Shown here: positions 26,725 through 38,154 of the stretch, piece after piece
Numbering within the stretch: the stretch's first letter is position 1
Layout: every line of letters begins with the position of its first letter
NCBI RefSeq assembly: GCF_031844705.1
Contig: NZ_CP134609.1
Location: 1,550,001-1,614,000 of the forward strand
Source of the DNA: Streptomyces sp. ITFR-16
GTDB lineage: Bacteria > Actinomycetota > Actinomycetes > Streptomycetales > Streptomycetaceae
Length of the DNA stretch: 64,000 nt
Direction: 5' to 3'
Notes under the pieces: model-generated
Database searches by the model: none
Told to the model about the DNA's origin: nothing
What the model saw: the letters and a program-made list of their open reading frames with translations, nothing else
Program-made: the position numbers and the translations under genes

Positions 26725-27453
26725 TCAGCCGGCCGTGCGCACCGGCTCCCGGAGCGGCCAGTGGTCGTCGATGACCGCGTCCGCCGTGCCCTTGCGGCGC
26801 AGGAACTGCTGGAAGTCGGCGGCCCACTCCGCGTACCAGGTGATCTGGCGCTCGTGGAGCTGCGCCGCCGACAGCGCGGCCACCGACGCGTGCCGGGCGG
26901 CTATCGCGTACGCCACCCGCACCGCGGCCAGCGCGTCCGCCCCGGCGTCGTGCGCTCCCCCGTGCACCACGCCGTACTCGACGCAGACCGCCTCCAGGTT
27001 GCGCTTGCCCTTGCGGTAGCGCTCGACGGCGCGGTCGATCGTGTACGGGTCGATGACCGGACCGATCGCGGCACCGCCCAGCCGGTCGCTGAGCGAGGGC
27101 AGTCCGTGCCGGTGCAACTCCGCCGTGAGCAGCGTCAGGTCGAACGCCGCGTTGTACGCGACGACCGGGACGCCCCGGCGCCAGTACCCGGCCAGCGTGT
27201 CGGCGATCTCGTCGGCCACCTCGCGCACCGGACGCCCCTCCGCCGCCGCCCGCTCGCTGCTGATGCCGTGGATCGCGGAGGCCTGGGCGGGGATTCTGAT
27301 CCCCGGATCGGCCAGCCAGGTGTGCCGCTCGGCCGGCTCGCCGTCGCTGCCGTCGACGGCGACGACCGCGGCCGTCACGATCCTGGCCTCCAGCGGTTCC
27401 GTCCCCGTCGTCTCCAGGTCGAAGCCGACCAGCGCATGCCGGTGCCAGCTCAT
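26725..27453 (-). CDS. 3'-5' exonuclease (DEDDh family)
   Basis: 242 residues; AAGGAGG precedes ATG 27453. The DEDDh nuclease residues are visible: Asp 12 and Glu 14 in GFDLETTG, Asp 105 in YNAAFDL, His 168 and Asp 173 in GGAHDAGADA. This is the fold of the DNA polymerase III epsilon subunit and related RNase T-like enzymes. Streptomyces chromosomes carry such a free-standing exonuclease, likely for DNA or RNA 3'-end trimming; no specific partner in this window. Separated from the HEPN gene upstream by 77 bases. Confidence 0.93.
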   Translation of the reverse strand: MSWHRHALVGFDLETTGTEPLEARIVTAAVVAVDGSDGEPAERHTWLADPGIRIPAQASAIHGISSERAAAEGRPVREVADEIADTLAGYWRRGVPVVAYNAAFDLTLLTAELHRHGLPSLSDRLGGAAIGPVIDPYTIDRAVERYRKGKRNLEAVCVEYGVVHGGAHDAGADALAAVRVAYAIAARHASVAALSAAQLHERQITWYAEWAADFQQFLRRKGTADAVIDDHWPLREPVRTAG

Positions 27454-27530
27454 CCCGTACCTCCTTCGTGGTGCTCCCCCAGATGACGACCACCCTCGCA
27501 CGGGCCACTGACAACGCCCGGGACGGCCCC

Positions 27531-28763
27531 TCAGGAGACCGGCCGGGAGTCCGTCCACACGGACTCGAACTCCTCGCGGTACGTCTCGAACAGACCGTGC
27601 TCGTACCCCTGCCCCGCCCGGACCACCGCCCGGCCGCCGCCGCGCAGCACCAGCACCGGTGCCTCCATGCCGCGGGCCCGGCGCAGATAGGTCTGGACGA
27701 CCCCCACGGCGTCCGCGCCGTCGCCGTCCACCAGATAGGCCGTGAAGCGCGGGGTCTCGTCGAAGACATGGATCTCGAAGGCGCCGGGGTCGCGGAGCTT
27801 GGAGCGGACCCGGCGCATATGGAGGATGTTCATCTCCACCGACCGGCTCAGCTCGCCCTTCTTCAGGCCCAGCTCGCGTTCGCGCCGCTTGACGGCGCTG
27901 CTGGCCGGGTTGATGAACAGCAGCCGGATCCGGCAGCCCGACTCGGCCAGCCGGATCAGCCGGCGGCCGGAGAAGTTCTGCACCAGCAGATTGAGGCCTA
28001 TGCCGATGGCGTCCAGCCGGCGCGCGTCGCCGAAGAGGTCCTCGGCGGGCAGCTGGCGCTGGAGCCGCACCCGGTCGGAGTGGACGGAGACCACGTCCGC
28101 GTACCGGTCCCCGACGAGGTCCTCCACCGCGTCGACCGGGAGCCGGTCGGAGGAGGGCACGGCAGCCCCGCTGCCCAGCATCTTCAGCAGCCGGGCGGAG
28201 GCTCGCTCGGCCTGGGCGAGCACCGCCTCGTTGAGCGCGCGGTTGCGGGAGACCACGTTGCGGGCGACCTCCAGCTCGTCGAGAGCCAGCTCGACATCGC
28301 GGCGGTCGTCGAAGTAGGGCTCGAAGCAGGGCCAGTGCTGGACCATCAGCTCGCGCAGCTGGGGCAGTGTCAGGAAGCTCAGGACGTTGTCGTCGGCCGG
28401 GTCCAGCAGATAGCCCTTGCGGCGGGAGACCTCGCGCACGGCGACGGCGCGCTGCACCCACTCCTGCCCGGCGGGCCCTGCCGCGGCCACCACCCAGTCC
28501 TCGCCGTGCACGGGCTCGTAGATGGGCCGGAGCACGGCGGCGACGACGGCCCGCAGCCGCTGCTCGACGAGATTCAGCCAGATGTAGGCACGCCCGGCCC
28601 GCTGTGCGCGCGTGCGCACCTCGCTCCAGGCCTCCGCGCCCCAGTCCAGTTCCGCACCGATCTCCAGGGGCTGCGCCAGCGAGACCGCCCCGGGCGGGAC
28701 ATCGGCCGTGTCCCCCTCGTGACCCGTGTCACCTGGGGGCAGCTCGAACCCTCCCGAGCTCAC
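27531..28763 (-). CDS. SAV2148 family HEPN-domain protein
   Basis: 410 residues from GTG 28763 (GGAAGG upstream; longer starts at 28781 and 28799 possible). The start MSSGGFELPPGD and overall length fit the conserved Streptomyces SAV2148-type HEPN family. A HEPN ribonuclease-like motif R-x6-H is visible as RPIYEPVH (Arg 79, His 86) within a helical region. The middle holds Lys/Arg-rich helices (KRRERELGLKKGELSRSVEMN), and the C terminus an alpha/beta part (HVFDETPRFTAYLVDGDGADAVGVV) resembling a PLD/helicase-associated or Cas-like ligand domain in shape only. Function unproven; an RNase that responds to a signal is inference. Confidence 0.85.
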   Translation of the reverse strand: MSSGGFELPPGDTGHEGDTADVPPGAVSLAQPLEIGAELDWGAEAWSEVRTRAQRAGRAYIWLNLVEQRLRAVVAAVLRPIYEPVHGEDWVVAAAGPAGQEWVQRAVAVREVSRRKGYLLDPADDNVLSFLTLPQLRELMVQHWPCFEPYFDDRRDVELALDELEVARNVVSRNRALNEAVLAQAERASARLLKMLGSGAAVPSSDRLPVDAVEDLVGDRYADVVSVHSDRVRLQRQLPAEDLFGDARRLDAIGIGLNLLVQNFSGRRLIRLAESGCRIRLLFINPASSAVKRRERELGLKKGELSRSVEMNILHMRRVRSKLRDPGAFEIHVFDETPRFTAYLVDGDGADAVGVVQTYLRRARGMEAPVLVLRGGGRAVVRAGQGYEHGLFETYREEFESVWTDSRPVS

Positions 28764-29120
28764 CCGCGCACCGCCTTCCACTCCCCCACCAACGATCAAG
28801 GAAGGGTACTCCGGGAGCGGGAGCCGGTGCAGCCGGATGCACAGGCTCCTTTCTCAACTCCCCTATTGTGCAAGCCCGTTCCGGGCGGCGAGATCTGCCG
28901 GAGTGAGCGGATTCATAGTGATTAAACACCCCACCCCAAGCCGCATACCGGACAGTGGCCCGACCGGGGGTGCCGGATTCCGGTTCCGGGCGACACGGAG
29001 GGGCCCGATGTTGACCGGACCGAGTGCGGTCCTAGGTAAGGGCCGTACTTTCGGGGAAGATCTGCCCCAGGGAGCCCGCATTCCTCAGGCAACCGCATCA
29101 GAAGTGGAAGAGTCGAATCT
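28764..29120. other. 357-base divergent control region between HEPN and glgX genes
   Basis: Non-coding. The half next to the HEPN gene includes AT-rich patches around 28855-28925 that may hold its promoter. The half next to glgX holds the promoter described at 29011-29038 and about 80 bases of probable untranslated leader. No other gene seen. Confidence 0.5.
29011..29038 (+). promoter_or_regulatory. Candidate glgX promoter with inverted repeat filling the spacer
   Basis: TTGACC (29011-29016) and TAGGTA (29033-29038) are spaced by 16 bases, close to the HrdB-type consensus. The spacer is exactly the inverted repeat GGACCG-AGTG-CGGTCC (29017-29032), so a dimeric regulator could sit between the two promoter boxes. 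Transcription would start near 29045, leaving a leader of about 76 bases. Confidence 0.5.
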
Positions 29121-31292
<2,172 letters not shown>

Positions 31293-31373
31293 GGCGGTGC
31301 GCCGGGCCGCCGGTCGGGCCCTTGTCGGTGAAGGGATGACACAGGCGGCCCGGATCTGGGTACGAACGTTCCC

Positions 31374-33767
31374 ATGACGCCTTCCGCCACGTACCGGCTC
31401 CAGCTGCAGCCGGAGTTCCCGTTCTCGGCCGCCGAGGACGCCGTGCCGTACATCGCCTCGCTCGGCGTCTCCCATCTGCATCTGTCGCCGGTGCTCCAGG
31501 CCGTGCCCGGCTCGCTGCACGGCTACGACGTCACCGACCACGGCCGGGTCAGTGCCGAGCTGGGCGGTGAGGAGGGGCTGCGCCGGCTGTCCCGCACCGC
31601 CCGGGAGCACGGCCTCGGGCTGGTCCTCGACATCGTGCCCAACCACATGGCGGCCGATCCCCGGCACAACCACGCCCTGCGCGAGGTCCTGCGCGAGGGG
31701 CCCGGCTCCCCCTACGCCCGCTGGTTCGACATCGACTGGGCGGCCGGCGACGGGAAGGTCCTGCTGCCCGTGCTCGCCGGGCGGATCGGGGACGAGCTGG
31801 GCCGGCTGCGGGTCGACGGGGAGGTGCTGCGCTACGGCGAGCTGGAGTTCCCGCTGCGGGAGGGCACCGCCCGTCTCGACCTGCCCGAGCTGCTGGACGC
31901 CCAGCACTACCGGCTCGGCTGGTGGCGGCTGGCCAGGACCGAGCTGAACTACCGGCGGTTCTTCACCATCTCGGAGCTGATCGGGGTGCGGGTGGAGGAC
32001 CCCGAGGTCTTCGACGCCTCCCACGCCAAGATCCTCGAACTGATCCGGGACGGGGTCGTGGACGGCCTGCGGATCGACCACCCGGACGGGCTCGCCGACC
32101 CGGCCGGCTATCTGGAGCGGCTCTCCCGGGAGAGCGGCGGGGTCTGGACGGTGGTGGAGAAGATCCTCACCGGACCCGAGCCGCTGCCGGCCGGCTGGGC
32201 CGTGGCGGGGACGACGGGGTACGACGCGCTGCACCGGATCGACGGCCTGTTCACCGACCCGGCGGGCGCGGCGGAGCTGGCCGAGCGCTACCGGGAGTCC
32301 GCGTCCCCGGCGGGCGACCGGGGCGGCTACTGGCAGGCGACCGTGCGCCGGGCGGCGTACCGCGTGGTCACCCATGAGCTGGCCGCCGAGACCGAGCTGC
32401 TGACCCGGCTGGCCTCCCGCGTCTGCGCCGGGGACCCCGCCCTGCGCGACCACGCCCCCTGGGCGCTGCGCACGGCCGTGCGCGAACTCCTGGTCCGTGT
32501 CCCGGTCTACCGTCCGTACGTGACGGCCGGCCGGCCCTGCTCCGCGTCCGCGGAGGCGACGCTGACGGCTGCGGCGGTCGGCGACGCCAAGGCGGCGTTC
32601 CCGGTACGGGAGGAGGCCTCGGCCGTCGACGTGGTGCGGGAGCTGGCGCTCGGGCGGCTCGGCGGGGGCGAGGACCGGGCGGCGTTCAGCGCCCGGTTCG
32701 CCCAGACCGCGTCCGCGCTGCGCGCCAAGGCGGTCGAGGACACCGCGTACTACCGCTACATGCCGCTGATCTCGGCGAACGAGGTGGGTGGTGACCCGGG
32801 CAGCCCGGGGGTGGAGCCGGCGGACTTCCACGCGTTCTGCACCCGGCTCGCCCGGGACTGGCCGGCCACGGGCACGGTGCTGACCACGCACGACACCAAG
32901 CGCAGCGCCGATGTCCGCGCGGGCGTCGCGGTGCTGTCCCAGGTCCCGGAGCGGTGGGCGCGGCTGGTGGCGGAGCTGGCCAGGGCGGCGCCCGCCGCGC
33001 CCGATCCGGAGCTGGCCTGGCAGGCGTGGCAGACCGCGGTCGGCTGTGTGGGGATGCCGGCCGGGGAGCGGGCGGAGCGGCTGGAGCCGGCGCTGCTGAA
33101 GGCGGTGCGCGAGTCGGGGCTGTTCACCAGCTGGACCGAGCCCGATCCGATGTACGAGCGGGTGGCCACGGACTTCGTCGCGGCGGGTCCGGCCGCCGGC
33201 GCCGGTCCGGCCCGGGCGCTCCTGGAGGAGTTCGCGGGGACGCTCGCCCCGCATGTGCGGGCCAACGCGCTGGGCGCGGCGCTGGTGCATCTGACGATGC
33301 CGGGGGTGCCGGACCTCTACCAGGGCACCGAGCGCACCTATCTGGCGCTGGTCGACCCGGACAACCGGCGGCCGTTCCGCCGGCCGTCGGCCCTCGCGCC
33401 CGCCGACGAGAAGGCCGCGCTCACGGAGGCGGCGCTGCGGCTGCGCCGGGAGCGGCCCGGGGTGTTCGGCGAGTCGGGTACGTACGCGGCGCTGGGTGCG
33501 TCCGGGCCGGCGGCGGACCACTGTCTGGCGTTCTGCCGGTCCGGCGAGGTGGTCACGGCGGTGACCCGGCTCTCGCTGCGGCTCGCGGAGTCGGGCGGCT
33601 GGCGCGGGACGGAGCTGGCGCTGCCGGACGACGGGGTGTGGCGGGACCTGCTGACGCCGGGGCGCAAGTTCTCCGGCGGCGCGGTGCAGGCGGCCGAGCT
33701 GTTCGCGGAGCGGCCGGTGGCGCTGCTCATCCGGGACGGACGAGCAGGGAGCGCGGACCGCGCGTGA
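31374..33767 (+). CDS. treY: Malto-oligosyltrehalose synthase
   Basis: 797 residues, normal for TreY. Isomerises the reducing end of malto-oligosaccharides to an alpha,alpha-1,1 bond. GH13 motifs: start SATYRLQLQPEFPFSAAE, LDIVPNHMA, DGLRIDHPDGLADP (nucleophile Asp near residue 236), WTVVEKIL and TTHDTKRSADVRA. The last 41 bases overlap the convergent P450 gene. Works with TreZ (38155) for trehalose synthesis from glycogen; GlgX upstream may adjust chain ends. Confidence 0.95.
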   Translation: MTPSATYRLQLQPEFPFSAAEDAVPYIASLGVSHLHLSPVLQAVPGSLHGYDVTDHGRVSAELGGEEGLRRLSRTAREHGLGLVLDIVPNHMAADPRHNHALREVLREGPGSPYARWFDIDWAAGDGKVLLPVLAGRIGDELGRLRVDGEVLRYGELEFPLREGTARLDLPELLDAQHYRLGWWRLARTELNYRRFFTISELIGVRVEDPEVFDASHAKILELIRDGVVDGLRIDHPDGLADPAGYLERLSRESGGVWTVVEKILTGPEPLPAGWAVAGTTGYDALHRIDGLFTDPAGAAELAERYRESASPAGDRGGYWQATVRRAAYRVVTHELAAETELLTRLASRVCAGDPALRDHAPWALRTAVRELLVRVPVYRPYVTAGRPCSASAEATLTAAAVGDAKAAFPVREEASAVDVVRELALGRLGGGEDRAAFSARFAQTASALRAKAVEDTAYYRYMPLISANEVGGDPGSPGVEPADFHAFCTRLARDWPATGTVLTTHDTKRSADVRAGVAVLSQVPERWARLVAELARAAPAAPDPELAWQAWQTAVGCVGMPAGERAERLEPALLKAVRESGLFTSWTEPDPMYERVATDFVAAGPAAGAGPARALLEEFAGTLAPHVRANALGAALVHLTMPGVPDLYQGTERTYLALVDPDNRRPFRRPSALAPADEKAALTEAALRLRRERPGVFGESGTYAALGASGPAADHCLAFCRSGEVVTAVTRLSLRLAESGGWRGTELALPDDGVWRDLLTPGRKFSGGAVQAAELFAERPVALLIRDGRAGSADRA

Positions 33768-34707
33768 GCAGGCCGGTCGCGGCCGGGCGGAAGCCGTCCG
33801 CCCAGCGCAGTCCGGGCATCGCGTCGAGCAGCGCCCGCACGCCCTGTTCGGCCTCCAGCCGGCCGAGCGCGACGGCGGGGCAGCCCGCAGGGCCGCCCGT
33901 GGCCCGGTCCTGGTCGGTGCGGAACGGGTCGAACGTGTCGGGCGCGGCGAACCGCTCCGGGTCGCGGCCCGCCGCGCCGACCAGGCAGGCGACGGGCGCC
34001 CGCGCGGGCAGCGTGCCGCCGCTCAGGGTGACCTCGGTGGCGGTGCGGCGCAGCACGATCTGCACGGGCGGGTCACGGCGCAGCGACTCCGTCCAGGCCC
34101 GGCCGGCCAGGGCGGGTTCGACGCGCAGGGCGGCCAGCAGATCGGGGTCGTCCAGCAGATTGGCGAGGAAGGAGGCGAGTGCGGTCTCGCGCAGCGCGGT
34201 CCGCCGGGTGCAGGGCCCTTCGCCGGGCCCGGTGGGCGCCCCGGCCGGCAGCCAGCGGCAGAACTCCTCGACCAGGTCCGCCTGCCGGCGTCCGGCGATG
34301 CGCCTGGCCAGCACATAGGCGGTGCGCTGCACGCGCTCGGCGAGGTGCGGCGGGACGGTGCCGGTCACCACCGTGTAGCGGTCGCGTGGCAGGCAGCGGG
34401 CGTTGCCGTGGCAGAGGCCGAGGGGCGCGGGGCCGCCGCGCGGCGCGCCGTCGTGCGGGAAGCCGGTGAACCTCGGGTCGGTGAGGGCGGTGGCCACGTC
34501 GTCGTACCGGCTGATCAGCCAGGCGCCCAGCGGGGCGTCGTAGCTGAGCGGGTGGCGCTCGCGCAGCACCCGGTAGAAGCGGTACGGATCACGGGCGGCG
34601 CCGGGGGCGAGGAGGCTGGGTCCGGTGCGGGTGGTCCGGCGCGGGGTCACCCGTCGTTCGGGCGAGGCGGTCGGGGCCGGTATCTCTCCGGGCGCGTCGG
34701 CCTGCAT
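33727..34707 (-). CDS. Short, atypical cytochrome P450
   Basis: 326 residues, about 70-80 shorter than bacterial P450s (usually near 400). Recognisable parts: PYRFYRVLRERHPLSYD start, YDDVATALTDPRFT (B region), K-helix ESLR (Glu 207, Arg 210), RTATEVTLSGGTLPARAPV, and the heme loop GGPAGCPAVALGRLEAE with the axial Cys 276. The usual Phe and first Gly residues of the heme loop are changed, and the segment before the I helix is short, with ALRETALAS replacing the A-G-x-D/E-T motif. Could be a narrowed but heme-binding enzyme or a degenerate one. Overlaps the end of treY. Neighbour on the same strand: a DUF1707-FHA gene. Confidence 0.82.
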   Translation of the reverse strand: MQADAPGEIPAPTASPERRVTPRRTTRTGPSLLAPGAARDPYRFYRVLRERHPLSYDAPLGAWLISRYDDVATALTDPRFTGFPHDGAPRGGPAPLGLCHGNARCLPRDRYTVVTGTVPPHLAERVQRTAYVLARRIAGRRQADLVEEFCRWLPAGAPTGPGEGPCTRRTALRETALASFLANLLDDPDLLAALRVEPALAGRAWTESLRRDPPVQIVLRRTATEVTLSGGTLPARAPVACLVGAAGRDPERFAAPDTFDPFRTDQDRATGGPAGCPAVALGRLEAEQGVRALLDAMPGLRWADGFRPAATGLLTRGPRSLLVRPG

Positions 34708-34880
34708 GGCGTACCCCCGGGGTGAGTCGGTGCGCCGGTGCGCGGCGCGGTCCCCTCCAGGGGACCACCCGGCCGGTCCCGGCGCAGTCGGCGGGCGGCC
34801 GTCCGGGTGACGCGGGGCGTCGTCCCCCGGCCGGCGGGGCGGTGGCTGCGGCGGCGGCGCCGGCCGGCCCGACCCGGGCG

Positions 34881-35447
34881 TTACCCGGGCGGGCGGAGCG
34901 CCGGCGCGGAGAGCCGGAACATCATCCGGCCGAAGCTCACCTGGTCGCCCTCGCGCACCGGGACGGTGCCGGTGACGCGCCGGCCGTTGACGCAGGTGCC
35001 GTTGGTGGAGCCGAGGTCGCGCAGCAGCCACCGGCCGCCCTGCGCGGTGAGTTCGGCGTGCGCCCGGGAGACCGTCTCGTGGCTGAGGCGCAGGCCGTTG
35101 CCGGGGTCGCGGCCGATGCGCAGGGGGTGCGGGCTCGGCCCCGGCAGCAGCAGCTTGGGCAGCCGCTCGGCCCGCCAGGCTCTGCGGACCCGCTCCGGGA
35201 AGCCGGAGACCCCGCCCACGAGCCGCAACAGGCCCCGCGACCAACGGGCTTCGCTCTCCAGGTCGGCGGTGAGCGCCTCCAACTCGTCGGCGCGGCTGGT
35301 GGAAAGGGCCACCTCCATGCGCCGCATGAAGGTGTCCTGGGAGAGCCTGCCCTGCGCCGCACCCTCCCTGAGCACACCGAGAACACGGTCGCGCTGGGCG
35401 TCGGACAGCCGCGCGGGATACGTGTGGGACTCGAAGGAGGACGTCAC
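34881..35447 (-). CDS. DUF1707 and FHA domain protein
   Basis: 188 residues, GTG start at 35447 with no strong ribosome binding site. N-terminal DUF1707 domain (RLSDAQRDRVLGVLREGAAQGRLSQDTF, about 14-65), then a linker and a C-terminal FHA domain (about 105-180) with the phosphothreonine-binding pattern GRDPGN ... SHETVSRAHAEL ... LRDLGSTNGTCVNG. FHA domains read Ser/Thr phosphorylation, so the protein likely acts downstream of a PknB-type kinase such as those in this window, by inference. 173 bases upstream of the P450 start on the same strand. Confidence 0.9.
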   Translation of the reverse strand: MTSSFESHTYPARLSDAQRDRVLGVLREGAAQGRLSQDTFMRRMEVALSTSRADELEALTADLESEARWSRGLLRLVGGVSGFPERVRRAWRAERLPKLLLPGPSPHPLRIGRDPGNGLRLSHETVSRAHAELTAQGGRWLLRDLGSTNGTCVNGRRVTGTVPVREGDQVSFGRMMFRLSAPALRPPG

Positions 35448-35636
35448 ACGCCAATTGTCGGGCCGACCGGCCCGGGGTGTCCAGAAGAACCTTGCTTTCC
35501 GCCCTCCTGACCTGCGCGGGCCCGCCGCCGAGGACGCCCGCGATATCCGGGGGCGCCCCGCGCGGGGCGTTGCTAGGGTCGGCCGCCGTGCCGTCCGGCG
35601 ACCGCCGTGACGAGCCCGTACACCCCTGGGGGATTT

Positions 35637-36593
35637 GTGCCCGACGCACCACTCGGCCTGACCATCCGTCCGCTCACCGGTCCGGAGGAGCTCGGACTCT
35701 TCCTCGGACTTCCCTACGTCCTGGACCATGAACTGGCGGGCGACCTCGCCTCGGGGCGCCGCCGCCCGGAATGGATGTGGGTGGCGCTGCGCGGCGAGCG
35801 GCTCGTCGCCCGGATCGCGTGGTGGAGCCGGGAGGGCAGGGAGCCCTTCCTCCTCGACTTCTTCGACCTGGACGACACCCTGCCCCGGGCGGAGCGCGAG
35901 GAGGCGGGGCTGCGGCTGGTGGAGGCGGCGACGGCCGCGGTCGTGCCGGCGGGTGCGCCCCGGCCCGAGTACGGGCGGTACGTGCCGCCGGACTGGCGGG
36001 AGGACCCGGTGGTCCTCGACAGCGTGGAGGCCAGGATCCGGGTCATGGAGCGCACCGGCGCCCGGATGCTCGTGGAGCGGCTGCGTCTGGAGTGGCGTCC
36101 CGGCACCCCGGTGCCGGCGGACAGCGGGCGGCTGCGGTTCCGTCAGGTCGCCGACCGCGAGGACCTGGTCGCGCTGATGACGCCGGTGATGGAGGGCACG
36201 CTCGACGCGCACGGCCGGCAGGATCTGGCGTCCGGCCTGTCGGCGCGCGAGGCGGCGGAGCAGCAGTACGACGAGGAGCTGGCGGGCTACCCGACCCCGC
36301 GGGAGTGGTGGCGCATCGCGGAGCTGCCGGACGGTGAGCCCGTCGGCTTCGTGATCCCGGCGCGCAACAGCTACAACCCGATCATCGCGTACATCGGGGT
36401 GCTGCCGGCGCGGCGCGGGCACGGCTACATCGACGACATCCTCGCCGAGGGCACCCGGGTGCTCGCGGCCCAGGAGGGCGTGGAGCGCATCCGGGCCGCG
36501 ACCGACCTCGGCAACGTACCGATGGCGAAGTCCTTCGCGCGCCTGGGGTACGTCAACTTCGAGCGCGCCTTCGACATGGTGTGGGACGCCTGA
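35637..36593 (+). CDS. GNAT family N-acetyltransferase
   Basis: 318 residues from GTG 35637, which follows CTGGGGGA; a longer GTG start at 35607 lacks a binding site. The C-terminal part contains the acetyl-CoA motif YIGVLPARRGHGYIDDIL and the terminal NVPMAKSFARLGYVNFERAF, both typical of GNAT enzymes. The N-terminal half looks like a second, degenerate GNAT-like domain. Substrate unknown. Ends eight bases before the convergent beta-glucosidase gene. Confidence 0.88.
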   Translation: MPDAPLGLTIRPLTGPEELGLFLGLPYVLDHELAGDLASGRRRPEWMWVALRGERLVARIAWWSREGREPFLLDFFDLDDTLPRAEREEAGLRLVEAATAAVVPAGAPRPEYGRYVPPDWREDPVVLDSVEARIRVMERTGARMLVERLRLEWRPGTPVPADSGRLRFRQVADREDLVALMTPVMEGTLDAHGRQDLASGLSAREAAEQQYDEELAGYPTPREWWRIAELPDGEPVGFVIPARNSYNPIIAYIGVLPARRGHGYIDDILAEGTRVLAAQEGVERIRAATDLGNVPMAKSFARLGYVNFERAFDMVWDA

Positions 36594-36600
36594 CCACCCG

Positions 36601-37956
36601 TCACTCCCCCTGGGAGCGCTGGGCCTTGATGACGTCGCGGTACCAGGCGTAGGAGTCCTTGGGGGTGCGGCGCAGGGTCTCGTAGTCGATGTGGACCAGG
36701 CCGAAGCGCTTGCTGACGCCCTCGGTCCACTCGATGTTGTCGGTGAGGGACCAGGTGAAGTAGCCGCGGACGTCCACGCCCGCGTCGATCGCCTCGCGCA
36801 GTGCCTTGAGGTGGCCGTCGAGGAACGCGATCCGGCGGGTGTCCGCGGCGGGTTCGTCGACGGCGCAGCCGTTCTCGGTGATGTAGAGCGGCGGGAGCCG
36901 GTCGCCGTAGCGGTCGCGCAGCTGGACGAGGGTCTCGCGCAGCCCGTCGGGGACGACGGGCCAGCCGAAGTCCGTCTTCTCGTATCCCTCGATCTCCCTG
37001 ATGCCGAAGGGGAGTTCGGCGGGCATGCCGAAGCCGGCGAAGGTGTCGAGGGAGTCGCCCCGGGGGGCGCCGACGAGGGTGGGGTTGTAGTAGTTGACGC
37101 CGTACCAGTCGAGCCGGGCCGAGATGGTCCGCAGATCGTCCTCGACCGGGCCCGGCATCAGGGCGGCGAAGTTGTCGTCGGGGTAGCGGCCGGTCAGCAG
37201 CGGGTCCGCGAACAGCCGGTTGGTGAGCGTGTCGTACAGCTCGGCGCCGAAGCGGTCCTCGTCGGACTCCCCGGCGGTCCAGACCGGGGAGTGCGAGACG
37301 GCTGCCCCGATGTTGTCCGCGCCGGCGGCCCGCAGCGCCCGCACGGCCAGGCCGTGGGCCAGGAGCTGGTGGTGGGCGGCGGGCAGCGCGTCGAAGAGGA
37401 GGGCGCGGCCGGGGGCGTGCTCGCCGAGCGCGTAGCCCAGCATGGTCACTTCGGCGGGCTCGTTGATCGTGATCCACATGGGGACGCGGTCGGCAAGCCG
37501 TTCGGCGACGATGCCCGCGTACTCGGCGAAGCGGTAGGCCGTGTCCCGGTTGAGCCAGCCCCCTGCCTCGTCCAGCGGGAGCGGGGTGTCCCAGTGGTAG
37601 AGGGTGGGCGCCGGGGTGATGCCGTGGGCGCAGAGTTCGTCGACGAGGCGGTCGTAGAAGTCGAGCCCCTGCGGGTTGACGGGTCCGCTGCCGCCCGGGA
37701 CCACGCGCGGCCAGCTCACCGAGAACCGGAAGGCGTCGGCGCCGAGCCCCGCCAGCAGGGCGACGTCCTCGCGGTAGTGCCGGTGGAAGCCGGTGCCCCG
37801 GCTGGTGTCGGTGCCGTCCTTGATCCGTCCGGGCTGCGCGGCGAAGGCGTCCCAGCCGGACGGTCCCTTGCCGTCGGTGTCGGCGGCGCCCTCCGTCTGG
37901 AACGCGGAGGCGGAGGCTCCCCAGAGGAATCCCGGCGGGAACAACGGCACGGTCAT
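36601..37956 (-). CDS. Beta-glucosidase (GH1)
   Basis: 451 residues; GGAGG with a five-base spacer precedes ATG 37956. GH1 signatures: start LFPPGFLWGASASAFQTEGA, acid/base Glu in ITINEPAEVTM (about residue 165) and nucleophile Glu in YITENGCAVD (about 360). Cleaves beta-linked glucosides such as cellobiose; no signal peptide, so cytoplasmic. Located among trehalose and glycogen genes but on the opposite strand, and without a local sugar transporter. Confidence 0.95.
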   Translation of the reverse strand: MTVPLFPPGFLWGASASAFQTEGAADTDGKGPSGWDAFAAQPGRIKDGTDTSRGTGFHRHYREDVALLAGLGADAFRFSVSWPRVVPGGSGPVNPQGLDFYDRLVDELCAHGITPAPTLYHWDTPLPLDEAGGWLNRDTAYRFAEYAGIVAERLADRVPMWITINEPAEVTMLGYALGEHAPGRALLFDALPAAHHQLLAHGLAVRALRAAGADNIGAAVSHSPVWTAGESDEDRFGAELYDTLTNRLFADPLLTGRYPDDNFAALMPGPVEDDLRTISARLDWYGVNYYNPTLVGAPRGDSLDTFAGFGMPAELPFGIREIEGYEKTDFGWPVVPDGLRETLVQLRDRYGDRLPPLYITENGCAVDEPAADTRRIAFLDGHLKALREAIDAGVDVRGYFTWSLTDNIEWTEGVSKRFGLVHIDYETLRRTPKDSYAWYRDVIKAQRSQGE

Positions 37957-38154
37957 CTCGGCCTCCACAGCCTGAAGAGGGAGTGCGTAGGGCGGAACCT
38001 GGCAGGGCAATGATCAGAACCAGACCTTAATCGCCAGTAATGGGCTCGATCCAGTGTCGTGGGTGAGAGATCGCGCCTTCTGCCGACCATGGGGCGGTAC
38101 GGCCATCCGGCGGTACGGCCGCGGGGGCGGCACACGGAGACGAGGGAGCGCTGC

